Assembly (NCBI GenBank): GCA_910575545.1
Contig: CAJTFH010000017.1
Span: 1 to 64,000, forward strand
Direction: 5' to 3'
From: Bacteroidales bacterium
GTDB lineage: Bacteria > Bacteroidota > Bacteroidia > Bacteroidales > Muribaculaceae
Length of the DNA stretch: 64,000 bases
Shown: positions 6,680-14,540 of the stretch, in pieces
How the letters are laid out: each line of letters starts with the position of its first letter
How positions within the stretch are numbered: the first letter of the stretch is position 1
Position numbers and translations under genes: made by a program
Notes under the pieces: model-generated
The model's database searches: none
What the model was told of the DNA's origin: nothing
What the model saw: the letters and a program-made list of their open reading frames with translations, nothing else

Positions 6680-8050
6680 ATGGCAAGTATCAAGCGTTAT
6701 ATCTCCTCCAAAGTAGAGGGTAACGGCAGGTCGGAAATAATGTTTCGGCTTAGCCTGTCGAAAGACATCAAGCTCCGTCTAAAGACCGGAATATATATTG
6801 AGCCGAGTCGTTTCAATCCTAAGACCGGTGCAATATCAAAGCCTCGTGCCAATCAAAAGGAAATATCCGAAATAAAGGACACTGAGCGCAAAATCAGAGA
6901 CCTTGAAGATTATATCTACGACCTATGCGAGGCGCATACGTTGGCAGAACTTACAAAGGACTTCTTCGAGAAAGAAATTTATCGCTTCCATAATCCTAAG
7001 AAAGAGCGTAAGCCTAAAGAAGTGGAAGCGAAGCTGCAAAAGAAATTCGTCGAGCTTGTCGAGGAATTTCCGGATAAGCGTGGACTTTCTGAATGGCGAC
7101 ATCGACGTTATGGCGTACTGAGCCGTAGTCTCCATCGCTTTGAACTGTATCGCAAGATCAAAAGACGTCTCCCGTATAAACTTGATTTTGAAATGTTCAC
7201 TACCGAAGTGCTTGAGGAATATGAGGAGTTTCTTCGTAATGAGCCTGCCATTTTCGACAAATACCCCAAAATCTTTGAGGAGTTCCCGGCTGAGACACGC
7301 AAAGCTCGCAAATCACGCCGTCCTTTTGAAAAAGGCGACAATACCATTATAGGCATATTCGCCTGCCTGCGTACATTCTTCAAATGGGCTAATGAAGAAG
7401 GGCTTACAAAGAACAACCCATTTGCAAGATACCACGGCAAAACCACTGAAAGATACGGCACGCCTATCTATATCACAATCAAGGAGCGTGATATAATCGC
7501 GGATTATGACCTGTCAGCCAATAAGCCGCTTGAAGTGCAGCGCGATATATTCATCTTCCACTGCTGTATCGGTTGCCGTATATCCGACCTCATGCGTCTC
7601 ACCCCGGCCAATATCATCAATGGCTATGTGGAGTATATAGCAAGCAAAACCAAGGCTGATCGCTCAGACGTTATACGCGTTCCGCTGACTCAGAGGGCAA
7701 AGGACATACTTGAAAAATACAAGGATGTGGAGAAAGACGGAAAGATTCTGCCATTCATCAGTTCGCAGAAATACAACGTGGCTATCAAAAAGATATTCAA
7801 GACTTGTGGCATAACACGCATAGTCACAGTCCTCAATCCCACGACCGGAGAAGAAGAGCAACGGCCTATTGATGAGATAGCCAGCAGCCACCTTGCCCGC
7901 CGTACATTTGTCGGCAACCTTTACAAGAAAGTGAAAGATCCGAATCTTGTGGGAGCGTTGAGCGGACACAAGGAAGGCAGCCGGGCATTTGCAAGATACC
8001 GCGAGATTGATGACGACTTGAAGAAGGAAATGATAGGATTTATCGAATAA
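6680..8050 (+). CDS. Tyrosine recombinase (ICE integrase)
   Basis: A 456-residue site-specific recombinase that would integrate and excise the ICE. The N-terminal part (1-95, MASIKRYISSKVEGNG...) is the arm-binding region, followed by a core-binding SAM-like domain (about 120-260). The catalytic domain holds the conserved residues: Arg in CCIGCRISDLMRL (about 299), HLARRTF (His and Arg about 404-407), His in LSGHKEG (about 428) and the nucleophile Tyr in FARYREI (about 440). The set is complete, so the enzyme is probably active. ATG 6680 directly follows the last GTCCTCC box. It stands at the outer edge of the element and points inward, as ICE integrases usually do. Confidence 0.93.
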   Translation: MASIKRYISSKVEGNGRSEIMFRLSLSKDIKLRLKTGIYIEPSRFNPKTGAISKPRANQKEISEIKDTERKIRDLEDYIYDLCEAHTLAELTKDFFEKEIYRFHNPKKERKPKEVEAKLQKKFVELVEEFPDKRGLSEWRHRRYGVLSRSLHRFELYRKIKRRLPYKLDFEMFTTEVLEEYEEFLRNEPAIFDKYPKIFEEFPAETRKARKSRRPFEKGDNTIIGIFACLRTFFKWANEEGLTKNNPFARYHGKTTERYGTPIYITIKERDIIADYDLSANKPLEVQRDIFIFHCCIGCRISDLMRLTPANIINGYVEYIASKTKADRSDVIRVPLTQRAKDILEKYKDVEKDGKILPFISSQKYNVAIKKIFKTCGITRIVTVLNPTTGEEEQRPIDEIASSHLARRTFVGNLYKKVKDPNLVGALSGHKEGSRAFARYREIDDDLKKEMIGFIE

Positions 8051-8107
8051 TCCGGATTTTGAGGGGAGATAATCAGCTATGGCTGAACATTTCCCCTCTA
8101 TTCATAG

Positions 8108-8137
8108 TTGACAAATCAAATATTTTTATTAACTTTG
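8108..8137 (+). promoter_or_regulatory. Promoter of the XRE-peptidase/PIN operon
   Basis: TTG at 8108-8110 and TAACTTTG at 8130-8137, 19 nt apart, form a good Bacteroidota promoter ending 21 nt before the ATG at 8159. The TTG is the -33 box, which argues against using it as a start codon for the longer open frame. TTGAC/GTCAA flank the promoter as a short inverted repeat (8108-8112 and 8136-8140), a possible operator for the encoded HTH protein. Confidence 0.6.
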
Positions 8138-8158
8138 TCAACCAAAGGATATATCAAC

Positions 8159-9217
8159 ATGAACAAGCAGACTAACGACATATTTTCGCGCCGTCTTAGA
8201 CAGGCCCGTATGATGAAAGGTTTTTCGTTGGAGAAACTTTCTCACTGTGTCACTCCAGCCATAACCCGGCAGGCCATAAATAAGTATGAGAAAGGATTGA
8301 TGATGCCGGACAGTCGTGTGCTGATAGCACTTGCGGCGGCTCTTGGTGTCAAGATTGATTACTTTTTCCGTCCGTTCACCGTGGAGGTTGACCGTGTGGA
8401 ATTTCGTAAGAAACCAAAATTCCCTGAACGCATGGCGATGGCTGTGAGGGAGAAGGTGCGGGAGGAACTGGAGCGTTATCTGGAGGTGGAACAGCTTTGC
8501 GGTTGTTCTACTGAATTTTCAATGCCGCGCAAGCGTGTATCCAACACTGATGAAGCGGTACTTCATGCCAATGAAGTACGCAAGCATCTTGGCTTGGGAT
8601 ATGACGGCATAACCAACGCAATAGAAGTTCTGGAGGATAATGGCGTAAAGGTAATTGAGATTGCAGAGGATACCGACTTTGACGGATTGAGCGGTTATGC
8701 CAACGGCTCTATTCCTCTTATTGTGGTTAACGGCAACTTCCCTACTGAGCGCAAACGCTTCACCGCCTTGCATGAGTTAGGGCATCTGCTTCTTGATATT
8801 CCTGAAGATGTATCGTCGAAGGAAGTTGAGCATATCTGCAACGCTTTCGCGAGTGAATTGTTACTTCCTGTCAGTGTGCTTAAATCGAAGTTGGGAGATT
8901 CGAGGCATGACATATCTTTATCAGAACTGACTGACATACAGCGTCAGTTCGGCATATCTATCGACGATATTATGATAGCCTTGCGCTCAAATAATGTGAT
9001 TTCCGACAAGCGTTATTCCGGTTTTCAGACTAAGAAGAACAGACTTCCTGATTTCAAGAAACTTGTCGAGACCTCACGTGTAGTAAGCGAGCGGTCAGGA
9101 CGGTTCGCACGCATGGTTTATCGTGCGTTGGCCGATGAAGTCATCTCTTTTTCTAAAGCCGCTGTGCTACTGAACACCTCTGTCGAGAGCGTCAAGTCTC
9201 AGCTTCAATTAGTGTGA
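8159..9217 (+). CDS. XRE-family regulator fused to ImmA/IrrE-type metallopeptidase
   Basis: A 352-residue protein. Residues 8-65 form a Cro/CI-type HTH (FSRRLRQARMMKGFSLEKLS ... INKYEKGLMMP). About 140-290 is an ImmA/IrrE (COG2856) peptidase with the zinc motif HELGH near 204-208, preceded by RFTAL. Proteins of this build cleave or sequester partner repressors, and often act as antitoxins or regulators in mobile elements. It is the first gene of an operon: the PIN gene starts 4 nt after its stop. The ATG at 8159 is chosen because the promoter lies just upstream. Confidence 0.85.
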   Translation: MNKQTNDIFSRRLRQARMMKGFSLEKLSHCVTPAITRQAINKYEKGLMMPDSRVLIALAAALGVKIDYFFRPFTVEVDRVEFRKKPKFPERMAMAVREKVREELERYLEVEQLCGCSTEFSMPRKRVSNTDEAVLHANEVRKHLGLGYDGITNAIEVLEDNGVKVIEIAEDTDFDGLSGYANGSIPLIVVNGNFPTERKRFTALHELGHLLLDIPEDVSSKEVEHICNAFASELLLPVSVLKSKLGDSRHDISLSELTDIQRQFGISIDDIMIALRSNNVISDKRYSGFQTKKNRLPDFKKLVETSRVVSERSGRFARMVYRALADEVISFSKAAVLLNTSVESVKSQLQLV

Positions 9218-9221
9218 GAAG

Positions 9222-9731
9222 ATGGAGATAATTGTCAACGATACAAATATCTTCATCGATCTTCACTCGATAGGATTGCTAAGTCAACTTTGCGATTTGC
9301 CTTACGAAATACGCACGGTGGATTTTGTGATGGCAGAAATTGTCGATAATCGACAGCAAGAAGATATGGGGCGTCTTGTCAAAGAAGGGAAGATTACGGT
9401 CGAGAGCTTTACAGCTGAGGAACTTATTGAGATTGTAAATGAACACGCCGCCGTGTCCGGCAACCTTTCCATACCGGACTGCTCGGTATGCTATTATGCC
9501 CGTAAACATAATATTACTCTGCTTACCGGCGACCGCCAGCTACGCAGATATGCCGAGTCCCATAATCTCACTGTTCACGGCATCCTTTTTATATTCGATG
9601 AACTTGTGGCACATTCGGTCATTTCTCCGGAGGTGGCCGCAGGAAAATTGAAAGAATTATACTCAATCAACGTGCGCCTGCCGAAGTCCGAGATTCAAAG
9701 ACGGATTGACCGTTGGGGTAACGACACATGA
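9222..9731 (+). CDS. PIN-domain protein (probable toxin)
   Basis: A 169-residue PIN-fold protein. The first acidic residue is in VNDTNIFIDL (Asp6), followed by conserved acidic residues around AEIVDN, by SIPDCSVCYYARKH and by LLTGDRQLRRYAE, which matches the fourth acidic position of PIN ribonucleases. PIN domains are metal-dependent RNases, frequent as type II toxins. It starts 4 nt after the XRE-peptidase stop and overlaps the next gene by 4 nt. The pairing of a COG2856-type regulator with a PIN protein suggests a toxin-antitoxin-like module that stabilises the ICE. Activity is inferred. Confidence 0.75.
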   Translation: MEIIVNDTNIFIDLHSIGLLSQLCDLPYEIRTVDFVMAEIVDNRQQEDMGRLVKEGKITVESFTAEELIEIVNEHAAVSGNLSIPDCSVCYYARKHNITLLTGDRQLRRYAESHNLTVHGILFIFDELVAHSVISPEVAAGKLKELYSINVRLPKSEIQRRIDRWGNDT

Positions 9732-10474
9732 ATATCATGGATATAGTAGATATACAGCACTCCATCGGCAAGATGATTTCGGACCTTTGTCTTATCCGAA
9801 ATACGGTCTGCACAGCCTCGGCTGACGGATTGAACGGTCTGTCAGAATATTTGGCTGACAATCAGCTTGAATATGAAAAAGCCATCAGAACCGAGGTAAA
9901 GGATAAAGGAAGTGATTATTTTGTAGGCCAGTTATACCGTAGTCTATCATCATATCTTGCGTGGTATGCTGAGAATAACGATGTTCATTCTGACAATGCC
10001 GCAGTATCGAAAAGGATTTATGACAGGATAGTTTTCCTCTGGATACCTCCGATAGAAAACCTGTTCCCCGGAGTTATAAAGACGAATGAAAATATAACGA
10101 TACCAGCCTGTGACAATAAAGCTCCAAAAGGTTACAATAGCCCATACGAACAAGTCGGAGAGCACTATCGCAGTATAAGATACGACATTATTGAGAACAA
10201 AAATTATCCGCATCTTACAAATGATGAGATATACCGCAGGCTGAAGGAATTGGCTGCACCCATATCTGCCGAAGGTGTGAAAATAGCCATGATTCTCAAT
10301 ATAGCTATAAAACATCGTCTGTTGCTCAAAAAACCGCAGGGAAAGTCACTTGTAAGAGAACTTGGAATGACCTGTACCAATGCCGCAGTAATAAATATAA
10401 TCGCAAGTCCCGACGAGCATTTCTATATTGACGAGTGGGGAAGAGAAATGGAAGCTAAGTTACTGAAACAATAG
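9728..10474 (+). CDS. Third gene of the XRE-peptidase/PIN operon, unknown
   Basis: A 248-residue protein starting in an ATGA overlap with the PIN gene. It is rich in helices, with an N-terminal half like HSIGKMISDLCLIRNTVCTA and a C-terminal half TNDEIYRRLKELAAP followed by KKPQGKSLVRELGM. There are no clear motifs, signal peptide or membrane segment. The overlap shows it is made with the two preceding proteins, so it may be part of the same module. I do not recognise the family. Confidence 0.6.
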   Translation: MNIMDIVDIQHSIGKMISDLCLIRNTVCTASADGLNGLSEYLADNQLEYEKAIRTEVKDKGSDYFVGQLYRSLSSYLAWYAENNDVHSDNAAVSKRIYDRIVFLWIPPIENLFPGVIKTNENITIPACDNKAPKGYNSPYEQVGEHYRSIRYDIIENKNYPHLTNDEIYRRLKELAAPISAEGVKIAMILNIAIKHRLLLKKPQGKSLVRELGMTCTNAAVINIIASPDEHFYIDEWGREMEAKLLKQ

Positions 10475-10509
10475 CCGTTCATATTCAAAACATATCATAC
10501 CGTCCTATC

Positions 10510-10587
10510 GCTTAAACTTTAATCCCTTAAATTTAAGCAGAGGATATAAAAGTTAAAGGAGTCCTGTACGTACAGGGCTCTATTTTT
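10510..10587 (+). terminator. Inverted repeat and terminator hairpin
   Basis: GAGTCCTGTAC (10559-10569) and GTACAGGGCTC (10570-10580) make a nearly perfect stem followed by TATTTTT (10581-10587), a rho-independent terminator or attenuator. A second inverted repeat GCTTAAA ... TTTAAGC lies just before it (10510-10538). It ends the module at 8159-10474 and lies 26 nt before the next gene, which it could also attenuate. Confidence 0.6.
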
Positions 10588-10613
10588 GTGCCATAATTCT
10601 AAAATCAAAGGAT

Positions 10614-10931
10614 ATGGCAGCAGAAATTATCAATTCCATACTTGATGGACCCAAGGGAATATATCTTGTGGTCGATGCCTCTGATATGAAAGTGGCATTC
10701 CGAGAATTTCTCCAGATGATTCGAGAGTCTGAGGACGAAAAAAGAGCCTACGATGAAGAGTTGGCTACGGTGACGCGAGAGGAAGCCTGCAAGATTTTCA
10801 ACCGTTCATACAGCACACTTCTCCGATGGGAGAAAGACGGTTATCTTGTGCCGGTGAAGATAGGGAAAACTCCACTATACAAAATGTCGGATATAAAGGA
10901 CGTGCTGAATCAAAATTTCGGTAAACCGTGA
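10614..10931 (+). CDS. Helix-turn-helix DNA-binding protein (MerR/excisionase-like)
   Basis: A 105-residue protein common in Bacteroidota ICEs. The N-terminal half is helical (DMKVAFREFLQMIRESEDEK), and the C-terminal half is a winged HTH: ATVTREEACKIFNRSYSTL, then RWEKDGYLVPVKIGK and YKMSDIKDVL, the pattern of excisionase-type HTH_17 domains. Such proteins act as directionality factors or as regulators of excision genes. It is the nearest such gene to the integrase, but is 2.5 kb away. A terminator-like hairpin in its leader may attenuate it. Confidence 0.75.
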   Translation: MAAEIINSILDGPKGIYLVVDASDMKVAFREFLQMIRESEDEKRAYDEELATVTREEACKIFNRSYSTLLRWEKDGYLVPVKIGKTPLYKMSDIKDVLNQNFGKP

Positions 10932-11221
10932 GAAATCAACCCGTAAAACTTTAGCAAGGTGTGGCACATTACAAAATAATCAAGGCTCCACCCTGGGATG
11001 GTCTTACATTCCTTTATAACCTGACTGTCGATGATAGCATATTGCCTAAATGCACGCAATGTCGCATCTTCCGTAAGCACGGATTATAAACCGCATCTTT
11101 CAACGGAGGGTGAATCTGATACGATGAATTGTCAAGATGCCATCACATGGCTTCATCGTAAAGGGACGCGTCAACCCATGAACAGTGGGGCAAGTAGTAT
11201 TAACACGCTTGCCATTGTACT
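10932..11221 (+). other. Gene-free hairpin-rich region (candidate origin or leader)
   Basis: 290 nt with no good gene. ACGATGAA 11121-11128 pairs with TTCATCGT 11152-11159, and GCCAT 11139-11143 with ATGGC 11147-11151 inside it. GGCAAG 11189-11194 pairs with CTTGCC 11208-11213. The region lies before the helicase-loader genes, so an origin of replication or a structured leader are both possible. Confidence 0.3.
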
Positions 11222-11488
11222 ATGGAAGGCATAAAACACTTGCTTATGAAAGCAAAATCTTTACCCGCCGTTGATCCGTCAAGACTCTACACCCGGCAGG
11301 AAGTGGCAACAATGTTTGCCCTTGCAGACATCGAATTATTCAGCTATGTCAGTGGTCCTGAAAAGCTGGAATATGAAATTAGTGAAGATTCGCCTTATCC
11401 TCGTTTCCGTGGGAGCGAGCTTATTCGCTTCTTCTCCAAAACCTATAAGTTATGCCAAGATGGATGCCCGTCTATGAAGACGATATGA
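11222..11488 (+). CDS. Small hypothetical protein of the replication block
   Basis: An 88-residue protein (MEGIKHLLMKAKSLPAVDPS...). The part LYTRQEVATMFALADIELFS resembles the recognition part of small winged-helix proteins that read a phrase like YTRQEVA. Its end overlaps the start of the next gene in ATGA at 11485-11488, so both are translated together. The role is unknown, perhaps DNA binding next to the helicase-loader genes. Confidence 0.5.
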   Translation: MEGIKHLLMKAKSLPAVDPSRLYTRQEVATMFALADIELFSYVSGPEKLEYEISEDSPYPRFRGSELIRFFSKTYKLCQDGCPSMKTI

Positions 11489-12297
11489 CGCACTGGCTCT
11501 GGGATAATGCACAGCGTTATCAATGGTGGCTCGAAATAAGATTCCGCGCCGCCAAAACTCCGGGCATGAGGTATGTGGGTGACACGAATATCCGCATACG
11601 GGTGACTTATGGAGAATGGCCTGTGACAATAGCGTATCTGGGTACTCGGTGGCACGCCGATGAAAGAGCCGTCGTATCTTTCCTTGAAGCATTGGAGGAA
11701 GATGGTTTGATTACCCGTAGAAAGAGCGGATTGATCACAGTTATATCTGTATGTGGTTTTGAAAAGTATTGCTTCAATATGGCAAATGATGGAACAAACA
11801 CGACCTGCCACAATTCAGGCATTGAGCCGCAGATGCTTCCGCAGGACAATATGTCCGATGAAGAACCGATCGGAATGACAATCGAAACACAGGAGGAAAC
11901 AGCCAATCAGACGCAAGACCGGACGCTGGCATATTTAGATAAAAGAAAAAATATAAAAGAACTTTTTATTGAGAGTAAACGCGCACATGAAGAAGAATTT
12001 TTAGAAAAACTGAAAAAATCAGATACCGCTTTGACGGAAATGGCAAAGAGCCTGCACTGTGAAGTGGCGGATCTGATACCGTTGGCTGATGATTTCAGCA
12101 ACGCGACAATTTCAACCGAAGACTGGCACTCCACGTTTTCGGCTTTCAAAAAACATTTTCTCAACTGGGCCCGGCTGAGATTAAAAACGACTAAGAATGA
12201 GATACCCACAAAAAATCAACCCGAAAGAGGCTATAATCCAAATGCAGGCCGCCGCCGAGGACCGATTACACCCGATTGCGGACTTATCGAAGATTGA
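11485..12297 (+). CDS. Replication-associated protein with DnaD-like winged helix
   Basis: A 270-residue protein. The N-terminal 100 residues (WWLEIRFRAAKTPGMRYVG ... PVTIAYLGTRWHADERAVVSFLEALEEDGLI) form a winged-helix of the type seen in primosomal DnaD/phage replication proteins. A low-complexity linker and a C-terminal helical domain (DWHSTFSAFKKHFLNWAR, near 225) follow. The latter pattern is typical of helicase-loader partners on Bacteroidales ICEs. The ATG at 11485 overlaps the previous stop; an upstream ATG at 11452 is possible. The end overlaps the DnaC-like gene by 101 nt. Confidence 0.65.
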   Translation: MTHWLWDNAQRYQWWLEIRFRAAKTPGMRYVGDTNIRIRVTYGEWPVTIAYLGTRWHADERAVVSFLEALEEDGLITRRKSGLITVISVCGFEKYCFNMANDGTNTTCHNSGIEPQMLPQDNMSDEEPIGMTIETQEETANQTQDRTLAYLDKRKNIKELFIESKRAHEEEFLEKLKKSDTALTEMAKSLHCEVADLIPLADDFSNATISTEDWHSTFSAFKKHFLNWARLRLKTTKNEIPTKNQPERGYNPNAGRRRGPITPDCGLIED

Positions 12298-12910
12298 TGC
12301 CTACAAGCAGTATTTCTTGCGTTGTGCGAAAGCCATTTGCCCCGGCTATATCGTCCGCGACGACCAACGCAATATTTTGAACGACATCGTTCATTGGGCT
12401 TTGAAAGATTACGATGGTAAACTTGACCCGGACCGGGGACTGTTGCTTTGGGGCGACATCGGCACCGGTAAATCAACGCTTCTGCGCATAATCCGGCAAT
12501 TCTGCCATGACATACGTCCGCCTAAAGATGGTATGAGGTATTGGTTTCGTATGACAAACGTTATCGACATCTGTGCGGAGTTTTCCGATGAATCACGCGA
12601 CGGCGGCTATTATGCCATACAAACCTACATAACCAGTTCCCGCCAAGCGTTTGATGAGCTTGGCAGCGAGACAACGCCTACCGGACGGTGGGGCAACTTT
12701 GAGAATGTCATGCAGTATGTTCTTCAGCGGCGATACGATCTGCGTGACAACCAGTTTACCCATGCCACTACAAATCTGTCGCTTAAGCAACTGTCAAAGG
12801 TTTATTCACCTCGTATCTACGACAGATGCAAGGAAATGTTCAATTTCGTGGAGATTAGAGGCAAGACGTTCCGAAAAACCTATACATCCGAAGACGATGG
12901 CAAGACGTAG
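12197..12910 (+). CDS. DnaC/IstB-like helicase-loader ATPase
   Basis: A 237-residue AAA+ ATPase. The Walker A is GDIGTGKSTLLR (about residues 94-105), and a second acidic motif, QAFDELGSE, corresponds to the Walker B region. Family members load the replicative helicase (DnaC) or serve transposases (IstB). The neighbouring DnaD-like gene favours helicase loading for ICE replication. The 101-nt overlap with the upstream gene is unusual; the alternative ATG at 12242 still overlaps by 56 nt. The next gene overlaps it by 14 nt. Confidence 0.8.
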   Translation: MRYPQKINPKEAIIQMQAAAEDRLHPIADLSKIDAYKQYFLRCAKAICPGYIVRDDQRNILNDIVHWALKDYDGKLDPDRGLLLWGDIGTGKSTLLRIIRQFCHDIRPPKDGMRYWFRMTNVIDICAEFSDESRDGGYYAIQTYITSSRQAFDELGSETTPTGRWGNFENVMQYVLQRRYDLRDNQFTHATTNLSLKQLSKVYSPRIYDRCKEMFNFVEIRGKTFRKTYTSEDDGKT

Positions 12911-13127
12911 GACAGAAAAGAAGGTCAATATCTCAACGATTGACCGCAAACGGCTATATACCGTATCAGAGGCAGCAAGAATACTTGGCGTAAGTCGCTC
13001 ATATTTCTACTATTGCTTCGACCACGACGAGCAGTTCCCCAAACCTACGCTCGTGAATGGCATGACACGGCTGAACGGAAACGACATCATAGAGATTATA
13101 GCCCTGCGCGGTCGCAAGGGGCTATAA
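12897..13127 (+). CDS. Small HTH protein (AlpA/excisionase-like)
   Basis: A 76-residue basic protein (MARRRTEKKVNISTIDRKRL). The HTH reads YTVSEAARILGVSRSYFYYC and then FPKPTLVNGMTRLNGNDIIE, the pattern of AlpA-like regulators and excisionases. The ATG at 12897 lies within the end of the DnaC-like gene and is chosen because the protein starts just before the domain; the open frame extends further upstream without coding support. It may regulate excision or replication. The genes on the other side converge on it. Confidence 0.7.
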   Translation: MARRRTEKKVNISTIDRKRLYTVSEAARILGVSRSYFYYCFDHDEQFPKPTLVNGMTRLNGNDIIEIIALRGRKGL

Positions 13128-13133
13128 TCCCTG

Positions 13134-13505
13134 TCAGTTCCAGAGATACCACGGTGAGGGGCGCGGAGCGGAGAAGGCTTCGGAGAGGTCAATGGCGAGT
13201 AGCCATGCCTGGATGCGTATGCCGTCCATGTCGGAGAGTGTCTGAGCATAGCGGCTCTCTCCGGCTCCCGAAATCCGGCACCACTGCCGCGCGAAGATGT
13301 CGGGTTGGAAAGCGTCGATGAACGACAGTATGTCGTCCACCAGCGAAGCCGGTTTGCCACCGGTCATGTCGGCTGAGAAGCAGAACGGCACTCCGCTCTC
13401 GGTATTCCGTCGGAAATCGAAAGAGGTGATGTTTCCGTATCTCACATTGGCGGTCACGCTCCAGCCGCATTGTGCGGCAACTTGGATTATGGTTTGTAAA
13501 ATCAT
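13134..13505 (-). CDS. Conserved ICE protein, paralogue of 13574-13954
   Basis: A 123-residue protein (MILQTIIQVAAQCGW...) that ends 6 nt from the convergent HTH gene. It shares a pattern with its upstream neighbour: a helix ending in a GW, then a short repeated RY stretch, FDFRR and FCFSADMTGGKPASLVDDI. The pair is thus a tandem duplication that has diverged. Related short proteins occur in many Bacteroidales ICEs; their role is unknown. Lies at the downstream end of a minus-strand series starting at 15069. Confidence 0.6.
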   Translation of the reverse strand: MILQTIIQVAAQCGWSVTANVRYGNITSFDFRRNTESGVPFCFSADMTGGKPASLVDDILSFIDAFQPDIFARQWCRISGAGESRYAQTLSDMDGIRIQAWLLAIDLSEAFSAPRPSPWYLWN

Positions 13506-13573
13506 GTCAGTACACGTTTATGTCTGCCACGTCCGGCATGGAGGTGGCAGACCGAATTTTGAAAAGTAAGGCT

Positions 13574-13954
13574 CTATTCACCGCATGGGTCAAAGTCAAG
13601 TCCCTCAAAGGCTTCAAGCAGAGTGCCGACCATGGACTCCGCGTCCTCCATGTCGGCTACAATATCCGAGATATGGTATGGCGCACCGTTCTTGCCGTGT
13701 CCGTCATCGCCAATCCAGAGATATGCCTCCTCATCGGGGTCATAGTTCTCGTAATATTCTCTCACTGACTTTATCAAAGTATCGGGGTCGGCATATCTCA
13801 TTTCAGCCGAGAAATTAAAATCCTGCCCTGCCTTTGTGTATTGCGAGAACTCAAACAGCCATAAATCAGTGTCGCGGTATCTTTCAGTATGGACGTGCCA
13901 GCCGTTAGCTTCGGCACATTCGGTTATCTTGTCGATTATATCTTGTATATCCAT
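13574..13954 (-). CDS. Conserved ICE protein, paralogue of 13134-13505
   Basis: A 126-residue acidic protein (MDIQDIIDKITECAEANGW...). The pattern RYRDTDLWLFEFSQYTKAGQDFNFSAEM matches RYGNITSFDFRRNTESGVPFCFSADM of the neighbour in position and spacing. The ATG at 13954 is chosen over an upstream in-frame start at 14011, which would overlap the gene before. Function is unknown. It is probably in one transcript with the neighbours at 13134-15069. Confidence 0.6.
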   Translation of the reverse strand: MDIQDIIDKITECAEANGWHVHTERYRDTDLWLFEFSQYTKAGQDFNFSAEMRYADPDTLIKSVREYYENYDPDEEAYLWIGDDGHGKNGAPYHISDIVADMEDAESMVGTLLEAFEGLDFDPCGE

Positions 13955-14007
13955 ATTCTTACGGTATAATGTCAGCCGTGGCACAACACCACGGCTGACG
14001 TGTTCGG

Positions 14008-14370
14008 TCAATCATAGAGACGGTTCAAGAAGTCTTGAAGCCTTTTGTCGCTTATCTGCCCTATGGGGCATGGGGTGAAATACGGCATTTGTATCACTCG
14101 GATAATGCCGAAGCCTTGTTTGCGATAGTCGAGTTCGACATCGGCAAGTTCGTTGAGCGACACATAGCCGTATTCATCTTCGCCGAGTCCGACCACTATG
14201 CAGTAAAGGATTGTATCGTCTCCCTCTTTGCCTCCTTCAAGCACAAACCAACGGATATTTCCGATAGTGAATATCGCCACGCACACTGCGGCTCTCGCCT
14301 TGCCGTCCTGCGAGTACAGAGGATAGTCCTTTATGGCTTCCTCAAATTTCGGTGTCAACAGTCTGTTCAT
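14008..14370 (-). CDS. DUF2958 protein
   Basis: A 120-residue protein of the DUF2958 family, common on conjugative elements. It begins MNRLLTPKFEEAIKDYPLYSQD, then has RWFVLEGGKEGDD, LYCIVVGLGEDEYGYVSLNEL and IGQISD near the end, the features of the family (LTP..., a FF/WY...E region, a GxE-LGYxSLxEL part). The biochemical role of the family is not known; it is often near ArdC and replication genes. It is the third of a closely spaced minus-strand series. Confidence 0.75.
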   Translation of the reverse strand: MNRLLTPKFEEAIKDYPLYSQDGKARAAVCVAIFTIGNIRWFVLEGGKEGDDTILYCIVVGLGEDEYGYVSLNELADVELDYRKQGFGIIRVIQMPYFTPCPIGQISDKRLQDFLNRLYD

Positions 14371-14372
14371 AG

Positions 14373-14540
14373 TCAGTCAAATTCAATTTCATCTTCGTAA
14401 AGTTCAATCCTCGCGCCACTGCTTACCTCGATGATGAAGCGGTAGCCGCTCAGTCCTACGATTGTGCCACGGTGGTAGCCTCGCCACGGTGTCAGCAACT
14501 CGCACTGGCGTCCGTATTCGGGAAAATCGGTGTCGTTCAT
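14373..14540 (-). CDS. 55-residue ICE protein
   Basis: A small protein of 55 residues: MNDTDFPEYGRQCELLTP at the start, WRGYHRGTIVGLSGYRF in the middle and an acidic end. The layout (short beta-strand-rich, with ELLTPWRGYxxGTIVG) suggests an SH3-like barrel, as in small ribosomal or RNA-binding proteins. Its ATG overlaps the upstream stop by 4 nt and its stop lies 2 nt before the DUF2958 start, so it is embedded in the operon, which strongly supports it as a real gene. Confidence 0.65.
   Translation of the reverse strand: MNDTDFPEYGRQCELLTPWRGYHRGTIVGLSGYRFIIEVSSGARIELYEDEIEFD

Noticed and set aside
8108-8158. TTG start that would lengthen the XRE-peptidase by 17 residues
   Set aside because: The TTG is the -33 box of a promoter whose -7 element lies inside the added stretch.
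11031-11234. 67-codon frame in the hairpin-rich region
   Set aside because: No start signal or similarity; it crosses the hairpins and overlaps the next gene's start.
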